From Desulfobulbus sp. (GTDB lineage Bacteria; Desulfobacterota; Desulfobulbia; Desulfobulbales; Desulfobulbaceae): a stretch of DNA of 5,429 nucleotides. Below, one piece after another: positions 1 through 4,799 of this stretch. How positions within the stretch are numbered: position 1 is the first letter of the stretch; the number at the start of each line of letters is the position of its first letter. The DNA is taken from NCBI GenBank assembly GCA_028684915.1, contig JAQUEZ010000349.1:1-5429 (forward strand), in the 5' to 3' direction. The notes below the pieces were generated by a model. The model was not told the DNA's origin. It was given only the letters and a program-made list of their open reading frames with translations, and searched no databases. Both the position numbers and the translations under genes were made by a program.

Positions 1-182
1 GATCCCACCAACTCGGACCACCACTCAGCAGAGACACAATCGGGGCAGCGCCGTGCAGCTGCGATTGAAATTGAATGCACAGCTTAAACTCAAGGGATAT
101 TTGTCTTGACCCAAGGGTCCACTTTACACCTCTCGCAAATTCCCCCGCCAACCACCGACTATGGCCGATTGGCGAGCGGGCT
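1..182 (+). other. Probable CRISPR leader side, possibly including the 3' end of an upstream gene
   Basis: This is the sequence immediately upstream of the first intact repeat. The array's decayed repeat lies at the opposite end, so this side is inferred to be the leader, where new spacers enter and array transcription starts. It is not strikingly AT-rich. It contains GACCC-AA-GGGTC (107-119 region), a small inverted repeat, and an ATTGAAATTGAA run near 64-75. No good sigma-70 promoter could be fixed; TTGAAT at 71-76 with GATATT at 96-101 is weak and has long spacing. Two frames are open from the left edge, frame 1 to a TAA at 85-87 and frame 2 to a TGA at 107-109. Either could be the C-terminal tail of a gene upstream of the window, perhaps a cas gene, but nothing recognisable is encoded. 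Confidence 0.45.
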
Positions 183-1013
183 GTTTTCCGGGGCTATCCG
201 GCCCCGGCCTCATTGAAGCGCCAAATTGAACCACTCTATTCATTCGTTCCCCCTGGTTTTCCGGGGCTATCCGGCCCCGGCCTCATTGAAGCTATAAATC
301 GTTATACATGTGAACACGTTCCGATGTGGTTTTCCGGGGCTATCCGGCCCCGGCCTCATTGAAGCGTTTAGACCGAGGAAATATTGTGCGGGGAGAGGTT
401 GGTTTTCCGGGGCTATCCGGCCCCGGCCTCATTGAAGCGATGTTTCCGATTTGTTTGAAGGGTCCGGAGAAGGGGTTTTCCGGGGCTATCCGGCCCCGGC
501 CTCATTGAAGCAATCTTGCCAAATTGCAGCTTGCCGTTCACGATATGTTTTCCGGGGCTATCCGGCCCCGGCCTCATTGAAGCTAACTCCAGGGCCAGGC
601 GCTCGAACCGATCCTGATCGTTTTCCGGGGCTATCCGGCCCCGGCCTCATTGAAGCCAACCAATGCCAATCTATGATGTTCGCTAAAAACAGGTTTTCCG
701 GGGCTATCCGGCCCCGGCCTCATTGAAGCGAGGAAAAGGCCACTGATTACTCCATCATTGAGCGGGTTTTCCGGGGCTATCCGGCCCCGGCCTCATTGAA
801 GCGGACATGACCGTTGAGCAGGCCATTTCCCCACTGTTGTTTTCCGGGGCTATCCGGCCCCGGCCTCATTGAAGCGATTTGGGAGAGCTTGGCAAACGAC
901 CGATGAGCTAGTTTTCCGGGGCTATCCGGCCCCGGCCTCATTGAAGCTTTACTGGTCCCTGGATAGCGATCAATCGTGGTTCGTTTTCCGGGGCTAGGCT
1001 ATCCGGCCCCGGC
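183..1013 (+). CRISPR. CRISPR array: 12 repeats (11 identical, 1 decayed), 11 spacers
   Basis: A 37-bp unit begins GTTTTCCGGGGC and ends CCTCATTGAAGC. Perfect copies start at 183, 256, 329, 402, 475, 547, 620, 693, 766, 839 and 911. A degenerate copy starts at 983. Spacers are 36 bp, except for 35-bp ones at 512-546, 876-910 and 948-982, and all 11 differ. Each repeat contains a perfect 7-bp GC stem (CCGGGGC / GCCCCGG) around a 6-base loop TATCCG. It ends in ATTGAAGC, which has the form of the 8-nt 5' handle left by Cas6-type processing in type I and III systems. The decayed repeat on the right and the handle orientation both indicate + strand transcription from a leader at the left. No cas genes are in the window, so the subtype cannot be assigned. 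Long apparent reading frames through this region are translated repeats, not genes. Confidence 0.98.
983..1013 (+). repeat. Decayed terminal CRISPR repeat with a 5-bp internal duplication
   Basis: The first 14 bases match the array repeat. The bases GGCTA are then tandemly duplicated, the next 12 bases match again, and homology stops at 1013. The expected CTCATTGAAGC terminus is replaced by unrelated sequence. The 7-bp stem survives, but its loop grows from 6 to 11 bases and the handle is absent. A degenerate last repeat is typical of the leader-distal (oldest) end of an array, so this copy marks the trailer. Confidence 0.9.
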
Positions 1014-1163
1014 ACCATCCTTTATCAAAGACAGCTCCTCTGCTCGAAGTTAAGCGTTGAAAGGGGAATGTTTCGCCTTTTGGGGGACCTTGCGACTCTT
1101 TTCTGATAAGGAAGCGATGGTAAATAACAAAATGATTACCACCAAAACTCAGCCTGAAGAAAT

Positions 1164-1264
1164 GAGATCTCTCCCTTCGGCCGAGATGACCCCCCAGGTG
1201 GTGCGACACTCCTCGGATTTGACCCGCAGTGACGGTGTCATCCCGAACGAATGTGCGGGATCTC
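1164..1264. repeat. Short palindromic dispersed element (MITE-like), about 100 bp
   Basis: The left end (1164-1190) begins GAGATCTCTCCCTTCGG and its reverse complement resembles the right end (1237-1264), which starts GTCATCCCGAACGAATG. About 21 of 28 positions agree when one is inverted, including GTCATC and GATCTC at the extremes. The interior of about 46 bp holds no gene. Sequence of the form GTCAT..CGACCGAAGGGAGA.ATCTC is a widely dispersed intergenic repeat style in many bacterial genomes (recollection, not searched). A small ORF across it (ATG at 1117, stop ending at 1305) is therefore probably a translation of the repeat. The element may be non-autonomous or simply a structured intergenic repeat. 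Confidence 0.6.
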
Positions 1265-1463
1265 AAAACTCGATTCTTGAGCTGATGTTCGATGGTAATC
1301 AGTAATAAAAACATAAAAACAGTAGAATGGTGAGGGTCGGCAGTTTGTGCAAAATCTGCACAGGCTGAGAATGGCGGGAAAGAGTAAATTGCATTCTATA
1401 CGTTGACCGCCAATCTGTTGGCAGAATACGGTGGCAGCGGACCGGCAGTGGGGAAATTGAGAT

Positions 1464-1490
1464 CAGTTGTCCGGTAATTTCGGACTACTG
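1464..1490. repeat. Hairpin, 10-bp arms with one mismatch
   Basis: CAGTTGTCCG (1464-1473) and CGGACTACTG (1481-1490) are inverted with nine of ten pairs and a 7-base loop. No U-run follows on either strand, so it does not look like a classic intrinsic terminator. Its function is unknown. Confidence 0.5.
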
Positions 1491-1542
1491 CTGTTCTTGT
1501 CGGTTAAGGACTCCACTGTCTCGGTTGAAATTCTAGCCCTCA

Positions 1543-1573
1543 CAAAAATCCCCCCAAATACAGCCAAGGGGGA
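1543..1573 (-). terminator. Possible minus-strand intrinsic terminator
   Basis: Read on the minus strand, TCCCCC (from 1573) pairs with GGGGGA (ending near 1549) across a loop of about 13 bases, and is followed by TTTTTG. The geometry is acceptable, but the loop is large and the only candidate gene it would serve is the weak minus-strand ORF at 1639-1788. Low confidence. Confidence 0.25.
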
Positions 1574-1638
1574 ACCGTGAAAGTTCCACATTGGCCCCCG
1601 TCGGTCTCTCAGGTAACCTGCGCGCTAGTGACAACACT

Positions 1639-1788
1639 TCATACCGAGGGCGTTTCAGCTTTGTCGTTTGTTGCGGGCAATGCAGCCCGTTCTTGTTTCT
1701 TCCTTCCAAACATCTGCGATACCAGAACGAAGAAAAACGGAAGAAACAGCAAGTCGATGAAAGTGGGAAAGAGCAGGTCGCCGGTCAC
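1639..1788 (-). CDS. Possible small membrane peptide, 49 residues (weak)
   Basis: A minus-strand GTG ORF encodes VTGDLLFPTFIDLLFLPFFF followed by VLVSQMF and then a basic GRKKQER stretch and a polar tail. This is one hydrophobic span (about residues 5-27) with flanking positive charges, as in a single-pass membrane peptide. Its GTG start overlaps the TGA of another minus-strand frame (1785-1973) in a GTGA arrangement, as in translationally coupled genes. That upstream frame runs straight through the solitary CRISPR repeat and is itself doubtful, though its last 28 residues (ending GEAMAEMERR) look protein-like. No clear ribosome binding site is seen and no family is recognised. It may be a real small gene, the 3' remnant of a gene broken by recombination at the repeat, or chance. 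Confidence 0.25.
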   Translation of the reverse strand: MTGDLLFPTFIDLLFLPFFFVLVSQMFGRKKQERAALPATNDKAETPSV

Positions 1789-1871
1789 CGCCGTTCCATT
1801 TCAGCCATAGCCTCGCCGGTGCTGAAACCGAGTACGGTCTGCCCCAAAATGTCCACCGAGGGGGTGCCATC

Positions 1872-1903
1872 TTCGCCCCCCATGCGGGGGCGTGGATTGA
1901 AAC
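1872..1903 (+). repeat. Solitary type I-C-like CRISPR repeat
   Basis: These 32 bases show the hallmark of type I-C repeats: a perfect 7-bp stem CGCCCCC (1874-1880) / GGGGGCG (1886-1892) with loop CATGC, then the conserved 3' end TGGATTGAAAC. The usual first base G is T here. The encoded peptides on both strands (SIHAPAWGA, NPRPRMGG, PPMRGRGLK) are the familiar mistranslations of this repeat class. No second copy is found one spacer length away on either side. It is unrelated in sequence to the main array repeat at 183-1013. It may be the remnant of a collapsed array or a functional single repeat unit. Confidence 0.85.
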
Positions 1904-1942
1904 ACACACCGCAGCTGGCACACATGTCGCATTCCGCAGGGA

Positions 1943-2098
1943 GTAACCGATCACGGGGGAATCCCAAAGGCACCGTTTATCAACGGACCTGTAAGCGATT
2001 GCAGGGTGCCGGAGGTGCAAGGCATCGGCCTGTGCAGCGTACACCTGTACGTAAACAGGCCGATAACACCGCAGATTCGGTGCCCCGTGATCGTTTAC
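1943..2098 (+). ncRNA. Nested inverted-repeat region, candidate structured RNA
   Basis: The outer arms 1943-1958 (GTAACCGATCACGGGG) and 2083-2098 (CCCCGTGATCGTTTAC) pair at 15 of 16 positions. After a 12-base left bulge, CACCG (1971-1975) pairs with CGGTG (2078-2082) and continues the helix. Inside are two domains. A hairpin at about 1988-2005 has CCTGTAA / TTGCAGG arms (one G-U wobble) capped by GCGA, a GNRA tetraloop. A long hairpin at 2024-2064 has ATCGGCCTGT / ACAGGCCGAT arms enclosing CGTACA-CC-TGTACG. The wobble pair and GNRA loop exist only in + strand RNA, which favours that strand. The layout (long closing helix, small hairpin, long hairpin) is reminiscent of retron msr-msd RNA, but no reverse transcriptase lies nearby and no family is recognised. 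It could instead be a mobile-element end. Confidence 0.4.
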
Positions 2099-2149
2099 CT
2101 TCCCATGGGATGGTCGCCCCAGCTGTACTCTTCCCAGCCACCGTATTCA

Positions 2150-2174
2150 CCTGCAAAACGTGTATGATTGCAGG
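2150..2174. repeat. Hairpin, perfect 7-bp arms
   Basis: CCTGCAA (2150-2156) and TTGCAGG (2168-2174) are perfectly inverted around an 11-base loop. The right arm is identical to the TTGCAGG arm inside the larger structured region upstream (ending near 2005), so the two could pair alternatively. This extends the structured zone beyond 2098. Confidence 0.45.
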
Positions 2175-2442
2175 CCCGCCAAATATGTAAGCTAAAGAAA
2201 TGTTAACATATTTTTACAAATTTATGGATACTTCTCCTAACTCACCGGCCATGAGCAACCGATAAAACAGTAGCCGTTGCCTCATGATTCCTGGTCGCTT
2301 CGCAGGGTCTTGCGAAAACTGCTTTGCGTGAAGACAAGGAAATGCTTGTTTTTTCATGCACAATGGATGCGTTGCCTGCCAGCACCACTGGACCAAAACG
2401 GTAGGCAAGAAGACGAGATGCCGCTGTCAGGAAAAAAATCGT
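2175..2442. other. Intergenic region upstream of the 98-residue gene
   Basis: No gene is supported. The stretch starts with an AT-rich patch (about 2181-2230) containing the perfect palindrome ATGTTAACAT (2200-2209). It includes TTCGCA-N6-TGCGAA at 2299-2316 and a weak terminator-like hairpin at 2334-2354. No sigma-70 promoter of good quality is visible. An ACCGATAA at 2258-2265 resembles the -10 of a flagellar sigma-28 promoter but lacks a matching -35. Confidence 0.4.
2334..2354 (+). terminator. Weak terminator-like hairpin with T-run
   Basis: ACAAG (2334-2338) pairs with CTTGT (2345-2349) around a 6-base loop, followed directly by six T (2349-2354). The stem is short and AT-leaning, so efficiency would be low. 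It would end a + strand transcript from the structured region at 1943-2174, before the gene starting at 2443. Confidence 0.25.
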
Positions 2443-2739
2443 ATGAGTGATATTAAGGAAATGGGTCAATCGCCTGCTTTGATGCCGGCAAAAAACGGAC
2501 AGATGACGTCCGGCCAGAAGCCGAGGAGCGGCAAACCAGATGCCGCAGTCTTTGGAGGTTTCGACAAAACCGAACTGAGCGCAGAAGCAAAAGCCCTTTC
2601 CCAAATGGCATCAAAAATACAAGGGAGTGATGGCGTCGACAACTTGGAGAACCTTCGGCCTCTTATGGATCAAACGGTGAGCGAGAGCCAAGCTAGCCTG
2701 TACAGAAAGCTTATTCCGAACGACTCGCCTCAAAATTAA
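2443..2739 (+). CDS. Hypothetical protein, 98 residues
   Basis: The start ATG at 2443 is chosen because AGGA (2429-2432) lies 10 bases upstream. The frame continues to an ATG at 2356, but that extension adds a Cys/Lys-rich, unlikely N-terminus. The product begins MSDIKEMGQS and is soluble, polar and low in aromatics. A disordered, Gly/Lys/Pro-containing half (about residues 10-42) precedes a likely helical part from DKTELSAEAKAL (41-52) through ASLYRKL (84-90). There is no signal peptide, membrane span or cysteine. The 'ELSAEAKAL' phrase is faintly reminiscent of flagella-associated small proteins such as FlgM, but the rest does not match, so no function is assigned. The next gene starts 94 bases downstream on the same strand and may be co-transcribed. 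Confidence 0.6.
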   Translation: MSDIKEMGQSPALMPAKNGQMTSGQKPRSGKPDAAVFGGFDKTELSAEAKALSQMASKIQGSDGVDNLENLRPLMDQTVSESQASLYRKLIPNDSPQN

Positions 2740-2833
2740 TGCTGCCATGGGTGTTGTCTGCCTGGCGCATCAAAATTCTTCCAAACGGCCCTTATGACGT
2801 TTGTCGGAGAGGTCGTCAACGAATTCATCGCCT

Positions 2834-3550
2834 ATGTCCATCATCGAGACAATATTTTCGTTTTTCGGCAGTAACGAAAAAGATCGCAAGAGACAACAGG
2901 CTTGCGCCCCGCCGGTTTCCGAAAATACCTGTTCCCGCCATCCCCTGCACCAGGTTGCGGGAAAATGCAGATATTGTGAACGGGATTTATGCTCGGATTG
3001 TCTGGAGCCAAAGAACGATTTTTTCATCTGCGTCGATAAGGTTGACTGTCTTGGGCACATGAAAAAGGCGGAAATCGTCAAGGCCGAACGGGTCAGAAAA
3101 ATGTTCAGGGAATTTTCGGAACGCCCCAATGCCAGAATAATCGGCCAACTTACGGATGCCGTTCTTGATTCGAAAGACCCGGAAATCACAGATGCGATAC
3201 TTGAGTCATTCGGTTTCGAATGTACTAACCTTGGGGTTTACGGACTGGCGATCCATTGTCTGGGACTTGTGAAAGATGCCAGGGCACTGCATCGTCTCAC
3301 CCAATGTTTCGACGCCCTCAGCGACCAGGATGCATTGCCGCAGGATCCTGACCTGCGCGCTATCTGTGCCGACCACCTGCTGCGCTCGGCACAGGCAATC
3401 CTGGATGTGGTCTCCGGGTGCGGACGGGCGAACGGGGGAGCGATAGCCGCCATTAAAAGGATTGCGGAGTGCGATTGCATGCCTCTGGATATCAGAAGAC
3501 GCGCAACCAATGTTTTTCGGGAAGAGACAGGGCAATCAATTCACTGCTAA
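2834..3550 (+). CDS. B-box-like zinc-binding protein with HEAT-like helical domain
   Basis: The product is 238 residues from ATG 2834. An in-frame TTG at 2801 would add 11 residues, and neither start has a strong ribosome binding site. Residue numbers here count from TTG. An amphipathic N-terminus (IIETIFSFFG) precedes a metal-binding cluster: C44-x2-H47, C56-x2-C59, C64-x2-C67, then C77, C83 and H86. The C-x2-H-x8-C-x2-C-x4-C-x2-C pattern is that of B-box-type zinc fingers, which in bacteria usually mediate protein contacts. Residues from about 112 to 245 are helical, with repeating segments (ARIIGQLTDAVLDSKDPEI, VYGLAIHCLGLVKDARALHR) reminiscent of HEAT repeats, suggesting a scaffold. Further cysteines occur in CECDC-like and C-terminal positions. 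There is no signal peptide, membrane span or catalytic motif, so it is probably a cytosolic adaptor; partner unknown. The gene is confident, the domain reading moderate. Confidence 0.8.
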   Translation: MSIIETIFSFFGSNEKDRKRQQACAPPVSENTCSRHPLHQVAGKCRYCERDLCSDCLEPKNDFFICVDKVDCLGHMKKAEIVKAERVRKMFREFSERPNARIIGQLTDAVLDSKDPEITDAILESFGFECTNLGVYGLAIHCLGLVKDARALHRLTQCFDALSDQDALPQDPDLRAICADHLLRSAQAILDVVSGCGRANGGAIAAIKRIAECDCMPLDIRRRATNVFREETGQSIHC

Positions 3551-3634
3551 AGAGGTCGTTTAGGCGGGTAACTTCGTCCACGCGGAATGACATACTTCAT
3601 AAATGGGTCATCGACTGTTTTTTAGCGAATTTTC

Positions 3635-3681
3635 GACCTCCCCATTGCAGTACAGTTCCAGTCCTGGATTTTTGGGAGGTC
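3635..3681 (+). terminator. Possible terminator region after the zinc-finger gene
   Basis: An outer inverted repeat GACCTCCC (3635-3642) / GGGAGGTC (3674-3681) encloses a short hairpin TCCA-GTCC-TGGA (3657-3668) followed by five T (3669-3673). It lies 85 bases past the stop at 3550. The inner stem is only 4 bp, so termination is tentative. The outer repeat could equally be a protein-binding or dispersed-repeat structure. Confidence 0.3.
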
Positions 3682-3725
3682 TCGAACCCACCAAAGCGAC
3701 CATTTGCTCGTCTGAGTAATAGACC

Positions 3726-3889
3726 TGATGACGTCGTAAAAACTTTGATCTACTGCGTCGCAGCGTTTTTCCCGACGCTCGACACATCTTATGTATGCCT
3801 TAGAGCCGGGAAAAACACTGCTCCTTGTATATCTGTTTTTTTACCTGGCCATCTCTTAGAGGGTGATGGACTTTTTACGAGTCCATCAC
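3726..3889. repeat. Palindromic MITE-like intergenic element, about 165 bp
   Basis: The whole stretch is an imperfect palindrome. The right end is a perfect 10-bp-arm hairpin, GTGATGGACT (3863-3872) and AGTCCATCAC (3880-3889) with loop TTTTACG. The left end TGATGACGTCGTAAAAAC (3726-3743) resembles its inverse. The core arms GCAGCGTTTTTCCCG (3760-3774) and CGGGAAAAACACTGC (3807-3821) pair at 14 of 15 positions. The flanking GTAAAAA / TTTTTTTAC tracts also match in inverse. No gene is inside. Terminal motifs of the TCGTAAAAAGTC / GACTTTTTACGA kind recur in Desulfobacterota intergenic regions as I recall, which supports the lineage guess. No target-site duplication was confirmed. Confidence 0.65.
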
Positions 3890-3991
3890 ACCTGGCAAGT
3901 CGTAACTGGGCCGCCGTCATTTTGTACGTTGCTCTACCGGACCTCCCACGGGCACGACATGCGCGCAAAAAATAGCCAGGCGAGATAGCCG

Positions 3992-4020
3992 TTGACAAAA
4001 TTTAAACGAACGTTTAATTT
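3992..4020 (+). promoter_or_regulatory. Promoter overlapping a TetR-type operator
   Basis: A perfect -35 hexamer TTGACA lies at 3992-3997. Candidate -10 hexamers are TAATTT (4015-4020, 17-bp spacing) or TTTAAT (4013-4018, 15-bp spacing). Between and over them lies TTAAACGAACGTTTAA (4002-4017), a perfect 7-bp inverted repeat with a 2-base centre. It contains AAAC-N4-GTTT, close to the G/CAAAC-N2-4-GTTTG/C box known for PsrA. A repressor bound here would block RNA polymerase. The site lies 47 bases upstream of a PsrA-like regulator gene, so autoregulation is the straightforward inference. Confidence 0.75.
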
Positions 4021-4066
4021 AATCCGATATTGATATTCACCTTTAGCTTCTTATCGAATCATCGAA

Positions 4067-4786
4067 ATGATTACCGAAACCAGCAGCGCAAAGCAGAAAC
4101 AGACAACGAGAGACCGCATCCTGGATGCTGCGGAACGTGTGTTCGCCGATAAAGGGCTGGATGGTTCATCCGTGCGGGACATCACTACCGCTGCCAACGT
4201 TAATTTGGCGGCGGTAAACTACCATTTCGGCTCCAAAATAGGGTTAATCGAGGCAGTTTTTTCCCGCCACCTTGGTCCCATGAACACGGCAAGGATCGCG
4301 CTACTCGATAGTGTTGAGGCGCAGTCCGGTGAGAACTCCCCGCCCATTGAATCGGTGTTGGACGCTTTTATCCGGCCTGTTGTGGTGCATCACTTTGCAG
4401 AACACGGTGTCAACGACGCATTCATGCGCTTGATGAGTCGCTGCCTGAACGAGCCGCCTCTGCATCTTGAACAAGTCACCCATCATTTCGACGTGCTCAT
4501 GAATCGATTTCACACCGCTTTCTCTCGAGCTTTACCGGACCATTCCCCCAGTGAGATCTTCTGGGGGGTTCACTTTACCATTGGCATCATGCACCATACC
4601 CTTCATGTGCTCAGCCATTTGCACCACCTACCTTTCAGCCCTCCCGAATCGGCTGATGCCCAAACTGTGGTGGAACGCCTGGTTGCGTACACTGCGGCCG
4701 GAATGAAAGCCCAGCATGCGGCATCCCCATCAGTGGGCTTTGCGGCGGGACAATTTCCACCCCGCAATCCTGCAACCAACCAGTAG
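4067..4786 (+). CDS. TetR-family transcriptional regulator, PsrA-like
   Basis: The product is 239 residues. The N-terminal helix-turn-helix spans about residues 15-62 (RDRILDAAERVFADKG then SVRDITTAANVNLAAVNYHF), with the VNLAAVNYHFGSK recognition segment followed by EAVFSRHLGP. These stretches, the later EIFWGVHF (163-170) and the C-terminal AAGMKA closely resemble Pseudomonas PsrA, a repressor released by long-chain fatty acids (comparison from memory). The C-terminal half would be the ligand-binding and dimerisation domain. It is His-rich around 176-188 (MHHTLHVLSHLHHLPF), an odd local feature. ATG 4067 follows a strong promoter/operator, but its ribosome binding site is weak. An ABC permease gene starts 13 bases after its stop, so the two are probably one operon repressed by this protein. 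The ligand is not known. Confidence 0.93.
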   Translation: MITETSSAKQKQTTRDRILDAAERVFADKGLDGSSVRDITTAANVNLAAVNYHFGSKIGLIEAVFSRHLGPMNTARIALLDSVEAQSGENSPPIESVLDAFIRPVVVHHFAEHGVNDAFMRLMSRCLNEPPLHLEQVTHHFDVLMNRFHTAFSRALPDHSPSEIFWGVHFTIGIMHHTLHVLSHLHHLPFSPPESADAQTVVERLVAYTAAGMKAQHAASPSVGFAAGQFPPRNPATNQ

Positions 4787-4799
4787 AACGGTTTCCATC

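Larger units (their letters stand above)
1265..1638. other. Non-coding stretch rich in small inverted repeats
   Basis: No convincing gene is seen. Notable structures are TGTGCA-N5-TGCACA at 1346-1362, a perfect 6-bp-arm palindrome of operator size; GCCAA-N4-TTGGC at 1409-1422; a 10-bp-arm hairpin with one mismatch at 1464-1490; GGAAC-N7-GTTCC at 1571-1587; and runs CCCCC / GGGGG at 1551 and 1568 that can pair. The density of structure suggests non-coding RNA or decayed mobile DNA rather than coding sequence. None of these elements is recognised. Confidence 0.5.

Noticed and set aside
75..726. Three overlapping + strand ORFs across the array (repeating RGYPAPASLK / GLSGPGLIEA peptides)
   Set aside because: They are translations of the CRISPR repeat in different frames, interrupted by spacers.
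1117..1305. 62-residue ORF with ATG after AAGGAAG
   Set aside because: Over half of it lies inside the palindromic element at 1164-1264. The peptide (RSDGVIPNECAGSQ) is the typical mistranslation of that repeat style. The ribosome site may be chance.
994..1314. Minus-strand 106-residue ORF
   Set aside because: It overlaps the decayed CRISPR repeat and the palindromic element, with no protein-like features.
1655..2044. 129-residue minus-strand ORF containing SIHAPAWGA
   Set aside because: This is the classic spurious translation of a type I-C repeat; the rest lacks protein character.
1943..2098. Integron attC site
   Set aside because: The ends do not carry the RYYYAAC / GTTRRRY core boxes and no integrase or cassette is present.
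1905..2167. + strand frame ending near 2165 that reads rather protein-like (for example CPVIVYLPMGWSPQLYSS)
   Set aside because: No start with a ribosome site, and the frame begins at a stop inside the CRISPR repeat. The strong nested pairing explains the sequence better, although a decayed gene cannot be excluded.
1591..2190. 199-residue + strand ORF
   Set aside because: It runs through the lone CRISPR repeat and the structured element. Composition is Arg/Ser/Pro-rich and frame-shadow-like, and it contains the PPMRGRGLK repeat artefact.
2238..2265. Sigma-28 (flagellar) promoter for the gene at 2443
   Set aside because: ACCGATAA resembles the -10, but the -35 side matches only about three bases and the site is about 180 bp from the start codon.
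2794..2874. 26-residue ORF overlapping the start of the zinc-finger gene
   Set aside because: No ribosome binding site and no recognisable product; the longer frame with the zinc cluster is clearly the gene.
3674..3695. tRNA-like T-arm (GGTCTCGAACCCACC)
   Set aside because: The arm does not pair as a 5-bp T-stem, and no anticodon or D-arm is found on either strand.
3469..3975. 168-residue + strand ORF after the zinc-finger gene
   Set aside because: It overlaps the 3' end of the real gene in another frame, spans the palindromic element, and has no domain-like composition.
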